Below, piece by piece: positions 16,249 through 25,537 of a DNA stretch of 64,000 nt. Origin of the DNA: DASVUS01 sp036388675 (GTDB lineage Bacteria; Armatimonadota; Abditibacteriia; Abditibacteriales; Abditibacteriaceae). The notes below the pieces were generated by a model. The model saw only the letters and a list, made by a program, of their open reading frames with translations. It made no database searches and was not told the DNA's origin. Made by a program: the position numbers and the translations under genes. The stretch lies in NCBI GenBank assembly GCA_036388675.1, contig DASVRI010000022.1:1-64000 (forward strand), given 5' to 3'. Position 1 is the first letter of the stretch; each line of letters begins with the position of its first letter.

Positions 16249-17322
16249 ATGAAGACTACGTTGTCATCCGCACTTTTGGGAGCAGGCTGTGCTCTGGTTG
16301 TTTCAGCGGCAATTCCTGCCACGGCGCACGCCGACTCGGTCATGACCATCAACCCCGACGGCAGCGTAGTGCAAGTCGAATCGGCACAAGATGGCTTCGT
16401 GCAAGACGGCTTCGTGCCAGGCAGCTCGACACAAGGCGGCTCACCGCAGGCATTCAGCAACGATGTTGATGTTTATGGGCAGGGCGCCGGCTACACAAAC
16501 GGTGGCGGCAACATGGGTTACACCGGCACTACCGCTTTTGGTGGCTACTCGGGCTACTCGGGCGGAGTAAACACGCCTTTGCCGTCGAGCAACTCGGCAG
16601 CCATGTGGGGCACTCAGGGAACGGCTGGTGGCGCCGGCCTCAATTCTTATGGTAATTCTCGTGGCGCAGCCGGTTCCACGCCAGGACTTCGACCGCAGAG
16701 CCGATCCACTCTGGGAAACGTGACCGCACAGCATCGCGGGCGTGGCAATGGCCGCAACGACCGTGACCTTATCATCGACGGTGATGACAACACAGTTATC
16801 GTTTTGCCGGGCAATGGTTACGGTGGTTATTACCCGGGCTACGGTGGCTATTATCCGGGTTACGGTTGGGCCGGTTATCCGGGTTGGGGTTATCCCGGCT
16901 ATGGTTATTCCCGATTCTACTATCCCAACTACGGCATCGTGAGTTTGAATCCCTCATTCGCAGGAATGTGGCCCGGCCAGCTTAATCCAGGCTTTCAGTG
17001 GCAATGGCCCGGTCAAGTTTATGGGCCGGGAACTTACTCGACCGGATTCACGGGAACACTCAGCGGCGGTTTTGGCGGATTCTCGGTTGGCACAGGTGGC
17101 CTGAACATCGGGTTGGGCGGTGGTCGCCAGCGTGTTGATTCGCACACCACAACAACTGTTATGCCGGGAACAACAGTCTCCACCGGCGCGGCCAGCCCGT
17201 TTGTGATGCCATCCAATAACACGGCAGTGACGAATACATTCGTGATGCCGAACCGTGGTTCTCGTATGCCGAACCAGCGCGGCGCCAACCTTGGATCACG
17301 CGGCAACATGCGGGGCTTCTAG
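16249..17322 (+). CDS. Gly/Tyr-rich secreted protein (357 aa)
   Basis: GGAGG at 16237-16241 fixes the ATG at 16249. A signal peptide is clear (KTTLSSALLGAGCALVVSAA, cleavage after AHA near residue 27). The body is low complexity: Gly/Asn/Ser-rich, with repeated YYPGYGG units near residues 185-215 (YPGYGGYYPGYGW) and a Gly/Phe/Thr-rich C-terminal third. Short duplications such as DGFVQDGFV are present. Such composition fits a surface or matrix protein. No enzyme domain is seen and no family is recognised. It probably ends at the hairpin at 17360-17402. Confidence 0.8.
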   Translation: MKTTLSSALLGAGCALVVSAAIPATAHADSVMTINPDGSVVQVESAQDGFVQDGFVPGSSTQGGSPQAFSNDVDVYGQGAGYTNGGGNMGYTGTTAFGGYSGYSGGVNTPLPSSNSAAMWGTQGTAGGAGLNSYGNSRGAAGSTPGLRPQSRSTLGNVTAQHRGRGNGRNDRDLIIDGDDNTVIVLPGNGYGGYYPGYGGYYPGYGWAGYPGWGYPGYGYSRFYYPNYGIVSLNPSFAGMWPGQLNPGFQWQWPGQVYGPGTYSTGFTGTLSGGFGGFSVGTGGLNIGLGGGRQRVDSHTTTTVMPGTTVSTGAASPFVMPSNNTAVTNTFVMPNRGSRMPNQRGANLGSRGNMRGF

Positions 17323-17356
17323 GCCCACGAACGGCAACCTCTACCGCAAGAACACG

Positions 17357-18220
17357 TTAAGCGGCGGGCGCATTGAAGATTTCCACTTCAGCGCCCGCCG
17401 CTGTTTTTTGCACTTCGTAGCCTTCCTTTTCCAATGCAGTGACAATACGCGCCGGCAGCTTTTCGCGGACGAGGGTTTCGTGGAGAGGACGCACCGGCAG
17501 GCGAAACACCAACGAGTGAGTACTCGAAGGCAATTGTTGTGTCACTTCGCCCGCGAGCAAGTCGTAATCTTCATCACAACGCTTTACCGCTGCCACCACA
17601 ATAGCCGTGGCCTCGTCGTATGACTTGTCTTCGGGCAACGCTTGCAAAGGCACGCGCAACAGCAGCGCGCGACGGCGCGGCAGGGTTTCAATAGTGGTTA
17701 TGGCACCATTGGGAAAGAAGAAGCGATGCCCGGCCTCATCGAGCAGGCTGGTGACACGCAGCCCGATTTGATCGACCCGACCCAGAGTACCGTTGATGCG
17801 CACGACATCGCCGACCGCAAACTGCCCTTCAAAAACGATAAATAATCCGGCGACGATGTCGCGCACCAGGTTCTGTGCGCCCAGGCCAAGCGCCGCCCCC
17901 AGAAAACCCGCCGGCAGCAGCAACGAATCGAGCGGGACACGCAGCGTCCGCAGCGTCATCAAAATCGCGCTGATGACCAGAGCGTAACGCGCTGCATTCA
18001 CCAGCAGGCGAAGTGCCGTTAAACGGCGTCCGGCTGCTTCAACGTCGTGCTGTGTTGCGTCCGGGTCATCGTTCGACTGGTTCGCGACAGTCAGCAGGGC
18101 GGCGAAGTGGCGGCGGGCCCGACCTGCGGCTCCAATGAGAATCATCCAAAGAACAAGCGTGCCGACGATAATCGCCAGCACGCTTACCAACAGTTCGGGA
18201 TTGGACAGCCATCTCTGCAT
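17357..18220 (-). CDS. Small-conductance mechanosensitive channel, MscS family (287 aa)
   Basis: The N-terminal part has hydrophobic helices at about residues 10-32 and 68-90. The MscS pore helix follows (LLLPAGFLGAALGLGAQNLVRDIVAGLFIVFEGQF), then the conserved FAVGDVVRINGTLGRVDQIGLR beta domain and FFFPNGAITTI. The C-terminal alpha/beta cage is present. It releases osmolytes on hypo-osmotic shock from the inner membrane. It converges on the secreted-protein gene, and its last codons contain the hairpin that should terminate that gene. Confidence 0.93.
   Translation of the reverse strand: MQRWLSNPELLVSVLAIIVGTLVLWMILIGAAGRARRHFAALLTVANQSNDDPDATQHDVEAAGRRLTALRLLVNAARYALVISAILMTLRTLRVPLDSLLLPAGFLGAALGLGAQNLVRDIVAGLFIVFEGQFAVGDVVRINGTLGRVDQIGLRVTSLLDEAGHRFFFPNGAITTIETLPRRRALLLRVPLQALPEDKSYDEATAIVVAAVKRCDEDYDLLAGEVTQQLPSSTHSLVFRLPVRPLHETLVREKLPARIVTALEKEGYEVQKTAAGAEVEIFNAPAA
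17360..17409 (+). terminator. Intrinsic terminator embedded in the 3' end of the MscS gene
   Basis: AGCGGCGGGCGC (17360-17371) and GCGCCCGCCGCT (17391-17402) form a 12-bp GC-rich stem, followed by GTTTTTTG on the plus strand. It ends the rightward gene at 17322, but its left arm is also the last codons (NAPAA) of the opposing gene. Confidence 0.75.
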
Positions 18221-18298
18221 GGAGGCTTAAGAATTCCTTTCGAGTGCGTGAAGCATCGGAGCAGTTCCCAAGTACTCGATGCTGTGGAACCGATGTCG

Positions 18299-19108
18299 CT
18301 AGGCGGTGAGGATGGCCTTGTTACCGACAAACTTCAGCGACTTGAAACGTGGGCGGAACGGCAGTTCATCGTAGGAAATGAGCGGGTTAATGCGCTCGCT
18401 GAAGCGCTGCTTCACAAAGGGCGGCGCTTCGGCTCCGTTTAATTTCAGCGACAAAATGTCGAGATATACCTTGTGATCGGCGGCCAGGCGAAGGCGGCCT
18501 GTGCCGATGACCGGGCCGTTCAACATGGCGTAATTCACATTGCCCGAAATCTGCACGCGGTCTTGCAGGTATTTAACACGCAGGCCCATAGTGCGCGTGC
18601 TCTTGCCGCGAGCGAACATGCCCTCAAGGTCTTTCTCGGTTACGACGATGCGCAGCGAAGTCTGCGAGGAGAGTGTTTCCAACGACTTGTTTTCAGACTT
18701 CATCAGTTCGGGCACGCTGATACGCACGTTGCGCGCCCGCATCGCCAGTTCGGTGACGCGCAGCTTCTTTACCGTGGCCGGTTGGCCTGCGATGAAAATT
18801 TCCGAAAACTGTCCGATATCGGCGCGCGCTCCGGGACGAACCACAAGCTGCAATTTGCCGCTTGGGCTTTTTACGCGCTTGCGGAGGAAGGCGGTCAGAG
18901 CCGATGTGACCTGCTGCGCCCGTTGTCTTTGCTGAGGAGTTGCAACTGCGGATGCAACTTTAGATGTTGCAGCATCGACTTGCGATAGCTGCGTGGTCAA
19001 AACGGGGAGGGCAATTCCCGCTGTGACAGCGAGTACTCCCAGTGCCGAACGGGTGAGCAACCCCGACGATTTGTGGCTGGTTACCTCTTTTGCATTTATA
19101 GACGCCAT
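18299..19108 (-). CDS. DUF2993 (LmeA-like) secreted phospholipid-binding protein (269 aa)
   Basis: GGAG lies 8 bp before ATG 19108. A signal-like N-terminal hydrophobic segment (LLTRSALGVLAVTAGIALPVL) is followed by a DUF2993-like pattern: LRVTELAMRARNVRISVPEL, LRIVVTEKDLEGMF, then VQISGNVNYAMLNGPVIGTG. Members bind lipids at the periplasmic face; the actinobacterial LmeA is involved in lipoglycan synthesis. The role here is unknown. GAGTACTC at 19031 is within the gene. The open frame extends to 19186, but that part has no ribosome site. Confidence 0.8.
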   Translation of the reverse strand: MASINAKEVTSHKSSGLLTRSALGVLAVTAGIALPVLTTQLSQVDAATSKVASAVATPQQRQRAQQVTSALTAFLRKRVKSPSGKLQLVVRPGARADIGQFSEIFIAGQPATVKKLRVTELAMRARNVRISVPELMKSENKSLETLSSQTSLRIVVTEKDLEGMFARGKSTRTMGLRVKYLQDRVQISGNVNYAMLNGPVIGTGRLRLAADHKVYLDILSLKLNGAEAPPFVKQRFSERINPLISYDELPFRPRFKSLKFVGNKAILTA

Positions 19109-19726
19109 TACTTTTTCTCCAATTGTATAGCCCTCGTGGCATGGTACATGATGTGCCGCATTCAAGCTGCTGTGTCTGACGCTCACAGCCAGACAAAGTT
19201 GAATCCAATTTCGGTGTTAGTTTATTTTATACGGTTGGCCGCACCGGGACATTGGTGCCGGGATATTGCCGATTACCTGATCAGGACTTACACAGCAGGC
19301 TTGCAAGTGCAGAGAATGTAGGCGCAACGCGTAACGCTACGCCCTTACAACGACCGGCTTCCGGCGTAAGCCTTATTGATTCAGCACGTCTATAAAAGCG
19401 GTTTCTCGAGTTGTTTGCCCGGGCACCACTACGACAAAAGCGGCAATTCTATTCTGTTGTGCGACAGTGATCGGTGGCAGCCATAACGCCTTGCACGGAA
19501 TTGACTTGCTGCCGCAGGTGTGCTATGCTGATGCGAGCCACTATCGAACCACACAGCGTCCCGCATTGGCGCTGTGGTGCTGTCAAAGTCGTTCTTTTTC
19601 AAGCCGGGACAGTTACGGTCTTGCTGTGATCCGCAGTTCATGCAGATGTCCGAGTTCATTAACGGCCTTCGTGCCGTAACGCTGCTTGTGCCGCTTTGTG
19701 TTGAATCCCAAAGGAGGAAGCTGCCC
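19109..19726. other. Intergenic region between divergent genes
   Basis: About 620 bp carry the promoters of the leftward DUF2993 gene and the rightward LysM gene. It contains the R1-like inverted repeat at 19283-19374. I find no convincing gene: short open frames lack ribosome sites. Confidence 0.6.
19283..19374. repeat. Divergent R1-like inverted-repeat element
   Basis: The ends AGGACTTACACA (19283-19294) and GGCGTAAGCCTT (19363-19374) resemble the ends of the R1 elements. The interior is unrelated to the other copies and shorter, so membership of the family is uncertain. Confidence 0.45.
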
Positions 19727-22192
19727 ATGCGTTCTTCGCATCGCCGCAGTCCGCAAAATCGTAGTGTGAAAGCATCGCGTCCCATTGAAGGCTCTGCTCC
19801 TGAAACATGTGGAGAAAGTTTGTCCCGGTTGAGCCTCTTTTCCTCTACACGAGCGCTGCCGGGACTTTATGGCGCGTTTGTTATTGGCAGTTTGTTGAGC
19901 CCCTTGGGCGCCGGCGCGGCTCCGACTGGCGAAGCGACTTCGGGCGATGTCGTGCAGCAGGCAGCGCGTGTTCTGCTGGCGCAAAGCGCTGTGGAAAATG
20001 GCCCGCGCGTCACCATCGTGCAGCCCGGCTACAACGATGTGCTCAAGAGCAAGTCGTCCATCCTCATCAACATCGAGGCCAGGCGCTATCCGGCAGCGTC
20101 TGTTGAAATGTTCGTCGATGGCAAATCAGCCACCGGCGGCCCCATCAAAGTCGATGAGGCGACCTCGGTTCCTTTCAACTGGGACACCGCGCTCTTCGCC
20201 GATGGGCCGCATCGCCTGACCGTGCGCGTGACCGACACACAGGGTTTCCGCAGCGACGCCGAAGTGCAGATTTACATCAACAACGGTCGTCAAGCCGACA
20301 CGAGCGCGCCGACGCTGCGCTGGCTGAACGTTCGCCCCGGCGACCTGCTGCGCGGCGACAAAGTGTTCCAACTGGAAGCGGCAGACAATTTCGGCATCAA
20401 GTATGTGTGGATGTCGGTGAAGTCGGCAGTCACTCCGGGCAAACCGCTGCGCATGTCGATGGGCAACCAGCCGCCATACACCTTTCCGTTTGATACACGC
20501 AGCGTGCCCGATGGCCTGTATATTCTGGATGCTCTGGCCTGGGATGCTTTTGAGAATGAAGGCAAGGCTCCGCCGGTGCTCTTTGGTGTGGCGAACAACA
20601 CCATGCAGCCGACGTTTATTGGCGATCTGGATCAGGCGCGTAGCACAGCGCACTCCTCGCGCACTCCGTCTGTTCTCGACTCCGGCATCGCTGCGCCGAC
20701 GTCAAAGACCTTCAATCGTGGCAATACAGTCAGCAATCAGGTGAAGCCCGGCGTTCCCAATTCCCTGCGCGCCGCGTTGCCGCCCGGCGGTGCCGAAGAA
20801 ACCGTGCGCACTCCACGGCGTACGGTTGAAGCACCCGGAGCCGAGGCTATGACATCCATCCCGGCGCGGCAGTTGGCAACTCCTCCGTCAACTTCGCGCG
20901 CTGCGAGTACTCGGCAAGCGCAAATTCGCGCACCTCGCATCTCGGCGCTTCCGCTTCCCCGTGCGCGATCCGGCGCAGCTTCTACTGAGTCAGCTACCAG
21001 CCGTGAAGTTCAAAGCTACGAGCCGGAAGCCACCATGTCGCAGGCCAGAGTCGTCGATACGGTATCGCGTGGCTCCAGCTCCACAGCGCCTGCCAAAGCA
21101 CTGCGCGAGGGCGGACGTGTGACCGCGCCTTCACTGGCGGCACGCGGTGCCGGTTTGGAGACTCAGCCCGTTGTACCTCCGACTGCAAAAAGCACGGCTT
21201 CGCCGGTCAACGAGGCCACTGCACTGGCGGCACTGGCGCGTCCTGAAAAGGAGCCGGCCAAGCACGTAAACTCGGAGTCCGGCGCGCCGGCGGCGAGCGT
21301 CATGGCAGCCAACACCCTTCCCTCTTCGATCAGTGGAGTGCGCGGCGGCAGTATGCAACGCTCAAACCCGGCTCGTGTCGGTCGCCTCAATGTGCAGCCG
21401 CGTGGCCAGCAGCCTGGTGGCCAGCAGCCTCGTGCTGCCACAACAGCCACGACCGTTTCAGGCAGCCGTGTCGCGTTAACTCCGGTCGCGCCGTCGCACA
21501 ACATGACGCCGGCTGCATCCAGGCGTAGCACGACTCCAGTTCCTCCGGCCCGCATCGCGCCTCCGGTTTCACTGCGCAATACGCTGCCGACACTGGCCGC
21601 ATTGCCGCCGTCGCTTTCGACGCCGCGTCGCAAATATGCCGCGATCACGGTATCTTTGGCCGATGACAAAGCGAGTGCGATGCCGGTTTCGCATGTAGCG
21701 AGTACTGGTGATACGCTGCTGACGGTTGCTGCGCGCTACGGTGTGCCGGTTGATGTCTTAACCTCGGTAAACGGCCTGCACAGCCAATTACCGGCGGCTC
21801 CGCTCAAGGCCGGCACGAAGCTGAACCTGCCACGCACGCTGACGCTTCAGTATGCCGGCAAGCCCGTCACCGGCGACGTGGCCGCGATGATGGTCGGTTC
21901 GACAGGCGTCGCGCCGTTCCGCTTTCTGTTTGAGCAGCAGGGTGGCTCACTGACATGGGATGCGTCAGGCCAACGTGTCATCGCGCGCAACGATACGCAG
22001 GAAATTACGCTGACTATCGGCAGCCGCGCCGCCGTTGTGAACCGTCAGCAAGTCATGATGGACCTGGCTGCTTTTCTATTGAGCGGACGCACCATGGTGC
22101 CGCTGCGCTTCTTCGAAAAGGCTTTGCACGCGCAGGTCGATTGGGAGCCGAGCACAGGTCGCATCTTCATGACGATGGCGACACCGCAATAA
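19727..22192 (+). CDS. Secreted Ig-like / LysM / copper-amine-oxidase-N domain protein (821 aa)
   Basis: AAAGGAGG at 19710-19717 fixes ATG 19727; the frame is open upstream to 19574. After an N-terminal hydrophobic region comes an Ig-like domain (RVTIVQPGYNDVLKSKSSI to VQIYINN, about 110-205) and a second one to about 300. A long Ala/Pro/Ser/Thr/Arg-rich region follows, then a LysM motif (ASTGDTLLTVAARYGVPVDV) near residue 660 and a copper-amine-oxidase N-terminal domain at the end (LTIGSRAAVVNRQQVM, GRTMVPLRFFEKAL). LysM binds peptidoglycan, so this is probably a cell-wall-attached protein. It ends at a strong terminator. Confidence 0.87.
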   Translation: MRSSHRRSPQNRSVKASRPIEGSAPETCGESLSRLSLFSSTRALPGLYGAFVIGSLLSPLGAGAAPTGEATSGDVVQQAARVLLAQSAVENGPRVTIVQPGYNDVLKSKSSILINIEARRYPAASVEMFVDGKSATGGPIKVDEATSVPFNWDTALFADGPHRLTVRVTDTQGFRSDAEVQIYINNGRQADTSAPTLRWLNVRPGDLLRGDKVFQLEAADNFGIKYVWMSVKSAVTPGKPLRMSMGNQPPYTFPFDTRSVPDGLYILDALAWDAFENEGKAPPVLFGVANNTMQPTFIGDLDQARSTAHSSRTPSVLDSGIAAPTSKTFNRGNTVSNQVKPGVPNSLRAALPPGGAEETVRTPRRTVEAPGAEAMTSIPARQLATPPSTSRAASTRQAQIRAPRISALPLPRARSGAASTESATSREVQSYEPEATMSQARVVDTVSRGSSSTAPAKALREGGRVTAPSLAARGAGLETQPVVPPTAKSTASPVNEATALAALARPEKEPAKHVNSESGAPAASVMAANTLPSSISGVRGGSMQRSNPARVGRLNVQPRGQQPGGQQPRAATTATTVSGSRVALTPVAPSHNMTPAASRRSTTPVPPARIAPPVSLRNTLPTLAALPPSLSTPRRKYAAITVSLADDKASAMPVSHVASTGDTLLTVAARYGVPVDVLTSVNGLHSQLPAAPLKAGTKLNLPRTLTLQYAGKPVTGDVAAMMVGSTGVAPFRFLFEQQGGSLTWDASGQRVIARNDTQEITLTIGSRAAVVNRQQVMMDLAAFLLSGRTMVPLRFFEKALHAQVDWEPSTGRIFMTMATPQ

Positions 22193-22219
22193 ACTCATAG
22201 CCGTATCCGTCCGCCGTTG

Positions 22220-22262
22220 AAAAGGTTGTCGCTACACATCCGTAGCGACAACCTTTTTGTTT
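22220..22262 (+). terminator. Intrinsic terminator
   Basis: AAAAGGTTGTCGCTAC (22220-22235) pairs perfectly with 22242-22257 across a 6-nt loop, followed by TTGTTTTT-like sequence. It lies about 30 bp after the stop at 22192. Confidence 0.9.
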
Positions 22263-22320
22263 TTGCTCTGCGTGCCGACATTGGGACAACCGCTGGTCAC
22301 CCCTTTGATAGACTTGTTTT

Positions 22321-25152
22321 GTGTTGCGCCTGTTCTCCTCCTTACTATCTGCAATTCGGGTTCTTGGGGGCTTGTGGCACAATCGCGCATGGCGCCGCAT
22401 TGTGCTTTTGCTGCTGGCACTCTGGAGCTTTGATCGGCTTGTGACGATGGTAACCGAAGCTCAGTGGATGGCTTCGCTTGGCATGGCCACTGTCTGGAAA
22501 ACCCGAGTCGCGACTCAGTTGATGCTCGCAGCGTTGGCTTTGCTGGTAACGCTTGGTTGCGGAGCCTTGTTCATACGACCACTGGCCCGCGTACCGCGAC
22601 CGACAAACAATGTGGTGTCCGCTTATCAGGCTTTATCCGAGCGGATGTTCTCAACGCACCGTCTTCTGCTACGCGCATCCTGGCTGGTTCTGGGAGCACT
22701 GGCCTTGCAACAGGCGGTGCGCCTGGCTTCCGGCTGGCAGGACTGGATGCTCTTTGCCCATGGCCAGCGGTGGAGCAGCGACGCTCCGTTCTCCGGCCAT
22801 GACCTTGGATTTTATGTGTTTCGCCTGAACTGGTGGCATCGAGTACTCAATGTGGCGTGGACATCTGCCACAGCCTTGCTGCTGTTAGTGGCGCTGCTCA
22901 CAGTAACGCGCTGCATCTTGCTCATCGTCGCGCGTGAACTCTATGGAGCGCCGCGCTGGATGCGTGCGTTGCGACCTGTTCTTGTGACCGCCGCACTGTG
23001 GTTCGCCGTGCGCGCGGCTGGCTATTATCTGGAGCCGTTTGATGAACCAACCAATGTCTCTAGTCTGGGTCATGGCACTCAAGCGAGCCTGTTGCTCGTT
23101 GAGCGTTCAACGTCACGTCTTGGCCTGGCCGCGTGTGTGCTTATGTCGGCGTTGTGTTTACTTCCTGCGCTGGTTGCCGGCATTGAGTTTTCATCGCGCA
23201 CCCCACTTCCTGTTGTGATTTCTCGTCTGAATCTTATGAAATGGCGCACACTGCGCTGGATCGCGGCAGTCGTTTTCTGTGCTTTGTTCATCCCGGCACT
23301 TGCCATGCGTCTGGCGCAGGCGGGGCTGGGAATGTTGCAGCCATCAAGTGCGGCAACAGAGGAACGTCCCAAAAGCACTGCCCGAAGCAGCGAATTCGAA
23401 CATGCGATGCGTGCAGCCTGGAATCTGGATGCGGTTCAGATGCATTCCGTAACAGTTGGGCAGAACAGCCAGGCAGCGCGTTACGATTCAACATCGGGTC
23501 GCGCCACGAGTACTCTTCCATTCACCTTTGAGATTCCTTTATGGGACGAAATTCGGCTGAGCAGTGCGGCGCGAACGCTCGCCGTAGCAAGCACCGCGCC
23601 TCTGCCTGCGCAGCGCCCGGTGTCTGCGCAGCGACCGGATGCTGTGCAAATTGATCGCTATGTGCAAGACGGGAAGCAGGTGTTGGTTGGAGCTGCAGGA
23701 CACGAGCCGGCGCGTCATGTCGTGCTGCTTTCGGCCAGCCGGGTGGGACATGATCGTTCGCCAGTCACAATCGCTCTGCCGGAGGCGAACGCTGCACAGC
23801 AGGGCCGGCGAATGCGTTCTGCAAACCCGGTCGAACAGGCGGCAATCTCCGGCTCGAAAGCTAACACCGGCGTTATGCAGTCGTGGTGGCAACGCTGCTT
23901 GTGGGCCTGGCGCCTGCGTGATGTGTCGTTGCTGCACACTGATAGTGGTTCCGCTACGCGATTGGAAAACAGAGATGACAATTTTCGTTACCCGCGCTCC
24001 ATGATGCAGTGCGCGCAACAGGTCGTTCCATTTCTGGTGCCGGATGGTGAACCGTATCCGCTCGTTACGGAAGCGGGTGTTGTGTGGATGCTCGATCTTC
24101 TGAGCGCTACGCAACGCTTTCCTCTGGTTCCGAGTACTCAGCGCGTGGGAGCGTTGCGGGGTTACAATGCGGCGCGCGATTCAGTTAAAATGACCATGGA
24201 TGCGCAAACCGGTCACGTTGCATTTTACGCTTCTGCGGAGGGCGAAAAGGACCCGCTGTTGCAACCGTGGCGCCGGGGCTTTCCTTCTCTGATAAAGCCG
24301 TGGCGCGATATGCCGGCGGCATTGCGCGAGCACCGTCGTTATCCGCGCGGTTTGTTCGAGGTGCAGCGCGCTGTGTTACAAAGCACAGCCGCAGCGGCTA
24401 CAACTGCGGACTCGGGTGCAGCGGTCTATTCGTTGTGGCCGCATGGCGCACGCAGCGTGCAGGAAAACAGCCGCTTTGTTTTGCAGGGCACGCTATGGCA
24501 TCGTGCCGCAAAGAACGCCGCCGAGAGCAATGAAGTTGCGGTGCTGGTGGCGGACTGCGATGGCGCCGAATACGGGCGCCTGCACGCATTTCGTTTTCAG
24601 CATCGTCATCAAGGCGATGCGAGTACTCAGGCGGGCGTGCGCACTCTCGCCACGAGCGAAACGTCTGGCTCGTCCATCGGCACTGGGTCGGGGCGAGAAG
24701 CGGTACATCGCGTGCTTGTGCCGGTTGGCTTGACATGGTCGTTGCCCGCTGCGCAGGAAAGCTCGATTGCCACGGCGCAACGTCTGCTCCAGGTGGAGGC
24801 GCGATATGCGCCCGAAGCCGGGGTGGCGCGGTTGAATCGAGTACTCGTATCGGACGCACTGGATGCGGCGCAACCCTCCGCCGTCGGCGCCGATTTGGAG
24901 CAGGCCTGGCGCCGCTTCCGGGGTGAGGATGCGCCGGGGCAGCCGCGCACCGTAAGCGATCTGGCGCGGCAAGCGCTGATCATTCATGAAATGGTGCAAC
25001 GCGCGGCGTCCTCAGGCGACTGGGCCGGTTTTGACGTGCAGCGTAAGAAACTACGCGCCATTTTGCTGGAGTTGCAAGCCGCAAGTGAGCAGCAAAAGGC
25101 ACAATCGCCAAGCGCACGGTCGCCAAGCGCACAATCGCCAAGCGCACGGTGA
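22321..25152 (+). CDS. UPF0182-family membrane protein (943 aa)
   Basis: The first about 340 residues hold seven or so hydrophobic helices (from RRIVLLLLALWSFDRLVTMV to WIAAVVFCALFIPAL). A UPF0182 signature is SVKMTMDAQTGHVAFYASAE followed by DPLLQPWRRGFPSLIKPW and LREHRRYPRGLFEVQRAVL. The large C-terminal half is extracytoplasmic by family analogy, with no assigned activity. GTG 22321 starts the frame. It is the richest gene for the palindrome, with GAGTACTC at 22841, 23508, 24132, 24621 and 24839. The end carries 15-bp tandem repeats encoding SPSAR/SPSAQ. Confidence 0.85.
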   Translation: MLRLFSSLLSAIRVLGGLWHNRAWRRIVLLLLALWSFDRLVTMVTEAQWMASLGMATVWKTRVATQLMLAALALLVTLGCGALFIRPLARVPRPTNNVVSAYQALSERMFSTHRLLLRASWLVLGALALQQAVRLASGWQDWMLFAHGQRWSSDAPFSGHDLGFYVFRLNWWHRVLNVAWTSATALLLLVALLTVTRCILLIVARELYGAPRWMRALRPVLVTAALWFAVRAAGYYLEPFDEPTNVSSLGHGTQASLLLVERSTSRLGLAACVLMSALCLLPALVAGIEFSSRTPLPVVISRLNLMKWRTLRWIAAVVFCALFIPALAMRLAQAGLGMLQPSSAATEERPKSTARSSEFEHAMRAAWNLDAVQMHSVTVGQNSQAARYDSTSGRATSTLPFTFEIPLWDEIRLSSAARTLAVASTAPLPAQRPVSAQRPDAVQIDRYVQDGKQVLVGAAGHEPARHVVLLSASRVGHDRSPVTIALPEANAAQQGRRMRSANPVEQAAISGSKANTGVMQSWWQRCLWAWRLRDVSLLHTDSGSATRLENRDDNFRYPRSMMQCAQQVVPFLVPDGEPYPLVTEAGVVWMLDLLSATQRFPLVPSTQRVGALRGYNAARDSVKMTMDAQTGHVAFYASAEGEKDPLLQPWRRGFPSLIKPWRDMPAALREHRRYPRGLFEVQRAVLQSTAAAATTADSGAAVYSLWPHGARSVQENSRFVLQGTLWHRAAKNAAESNEVAVLVADCDGAEYGRLHAFRFQHRHQGDASTQAGVRTLATSETSGSSIGTGSGREAVHRVLVPVGLTWSLPAAQESSIATAQRLLQVEARYAPEAGVARLNRVLVSDALDAAQPSAVGADLEQAWRRFRGEDAPGQPRTVSDLARQALIIHEMVQRAASSGDWAGFDVQRKKLRAILLELQAASEQQKAQSPSARSPSAQSPSAR
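25105..25150 (+). repeat. Short tandem repeat, about three 15-bp units
   Basis: The unit TCGCCAAGCGCAC(A/G)(A/G) is repeated at the 3' end of the UPF0182 gene and encodes SPSAR/SPSAQ. Copy number could vary between strains. Confidence 0.75.
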
Positions 25153-25180
25153 GCGACGCAAACACGGAAATGAGAGAATT

Positions 25181-25474
25181 ATGTCTTTAACACCTGAAGA
25201 AGTCGATCATATCGCTTTGCTGGCCCGCCTTGACCTTTCGGCAGCCGAGCGCGAGCGCGCAGGTCGTGAACTGTCGCAGATTCTGGATCATTTTCAGCAA
25301 CTGAGCGAACTCGATACAACCGATGTCGAGCCGACGAGCCACGTCTTTCCTGTGGTCAATGTGCTGCGTGAAGATCGGTCTCGTCCCAGTCTGCCGCGCA
25401 ATGAAGTGCTGCTCAACGCTCCCGAACAGGCGGACGGCATGTTCCAGGTGCCGCGCGTTGTTGAAGCCGATTGA
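25181..25474 (+). CDS. gatC: Asp-tRNA(Asn)/Glu-tRNA(Gln) amidotransferase subunit C (97 aa)
   Basis: The small GatC subunit stabilises GatA and GatB. The signature is typical: MSLTPEEVDHIALLARLDLS, ILDHFQQLSELDTTDVEPTSH, VLREDRSRPSLPR and ending DGMFQVPRVVE. ATG 25181 is the family start. It leads gatC-gatA-gatB. A complete GatCAB suggests that Gln-tRNA and/or Asn-tRNA is made by transamidation in this organism. Confidence 0.95.
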   Translation: MSLTPEEVDHIALLARLDLSAAERERAGRELSQILDHFQQLSELDTTDVEPTSHVFPVVNVLREDRSRPSLPRNEVLLNAPEQADGMFQVPRVVEAD

Positions 25475-25537
25475 TCGAAACGAATAACGCTTGCGCATCG
25501 CAGCGCGAACAGCTCCCGAACGCAAACCAAAACCTCT

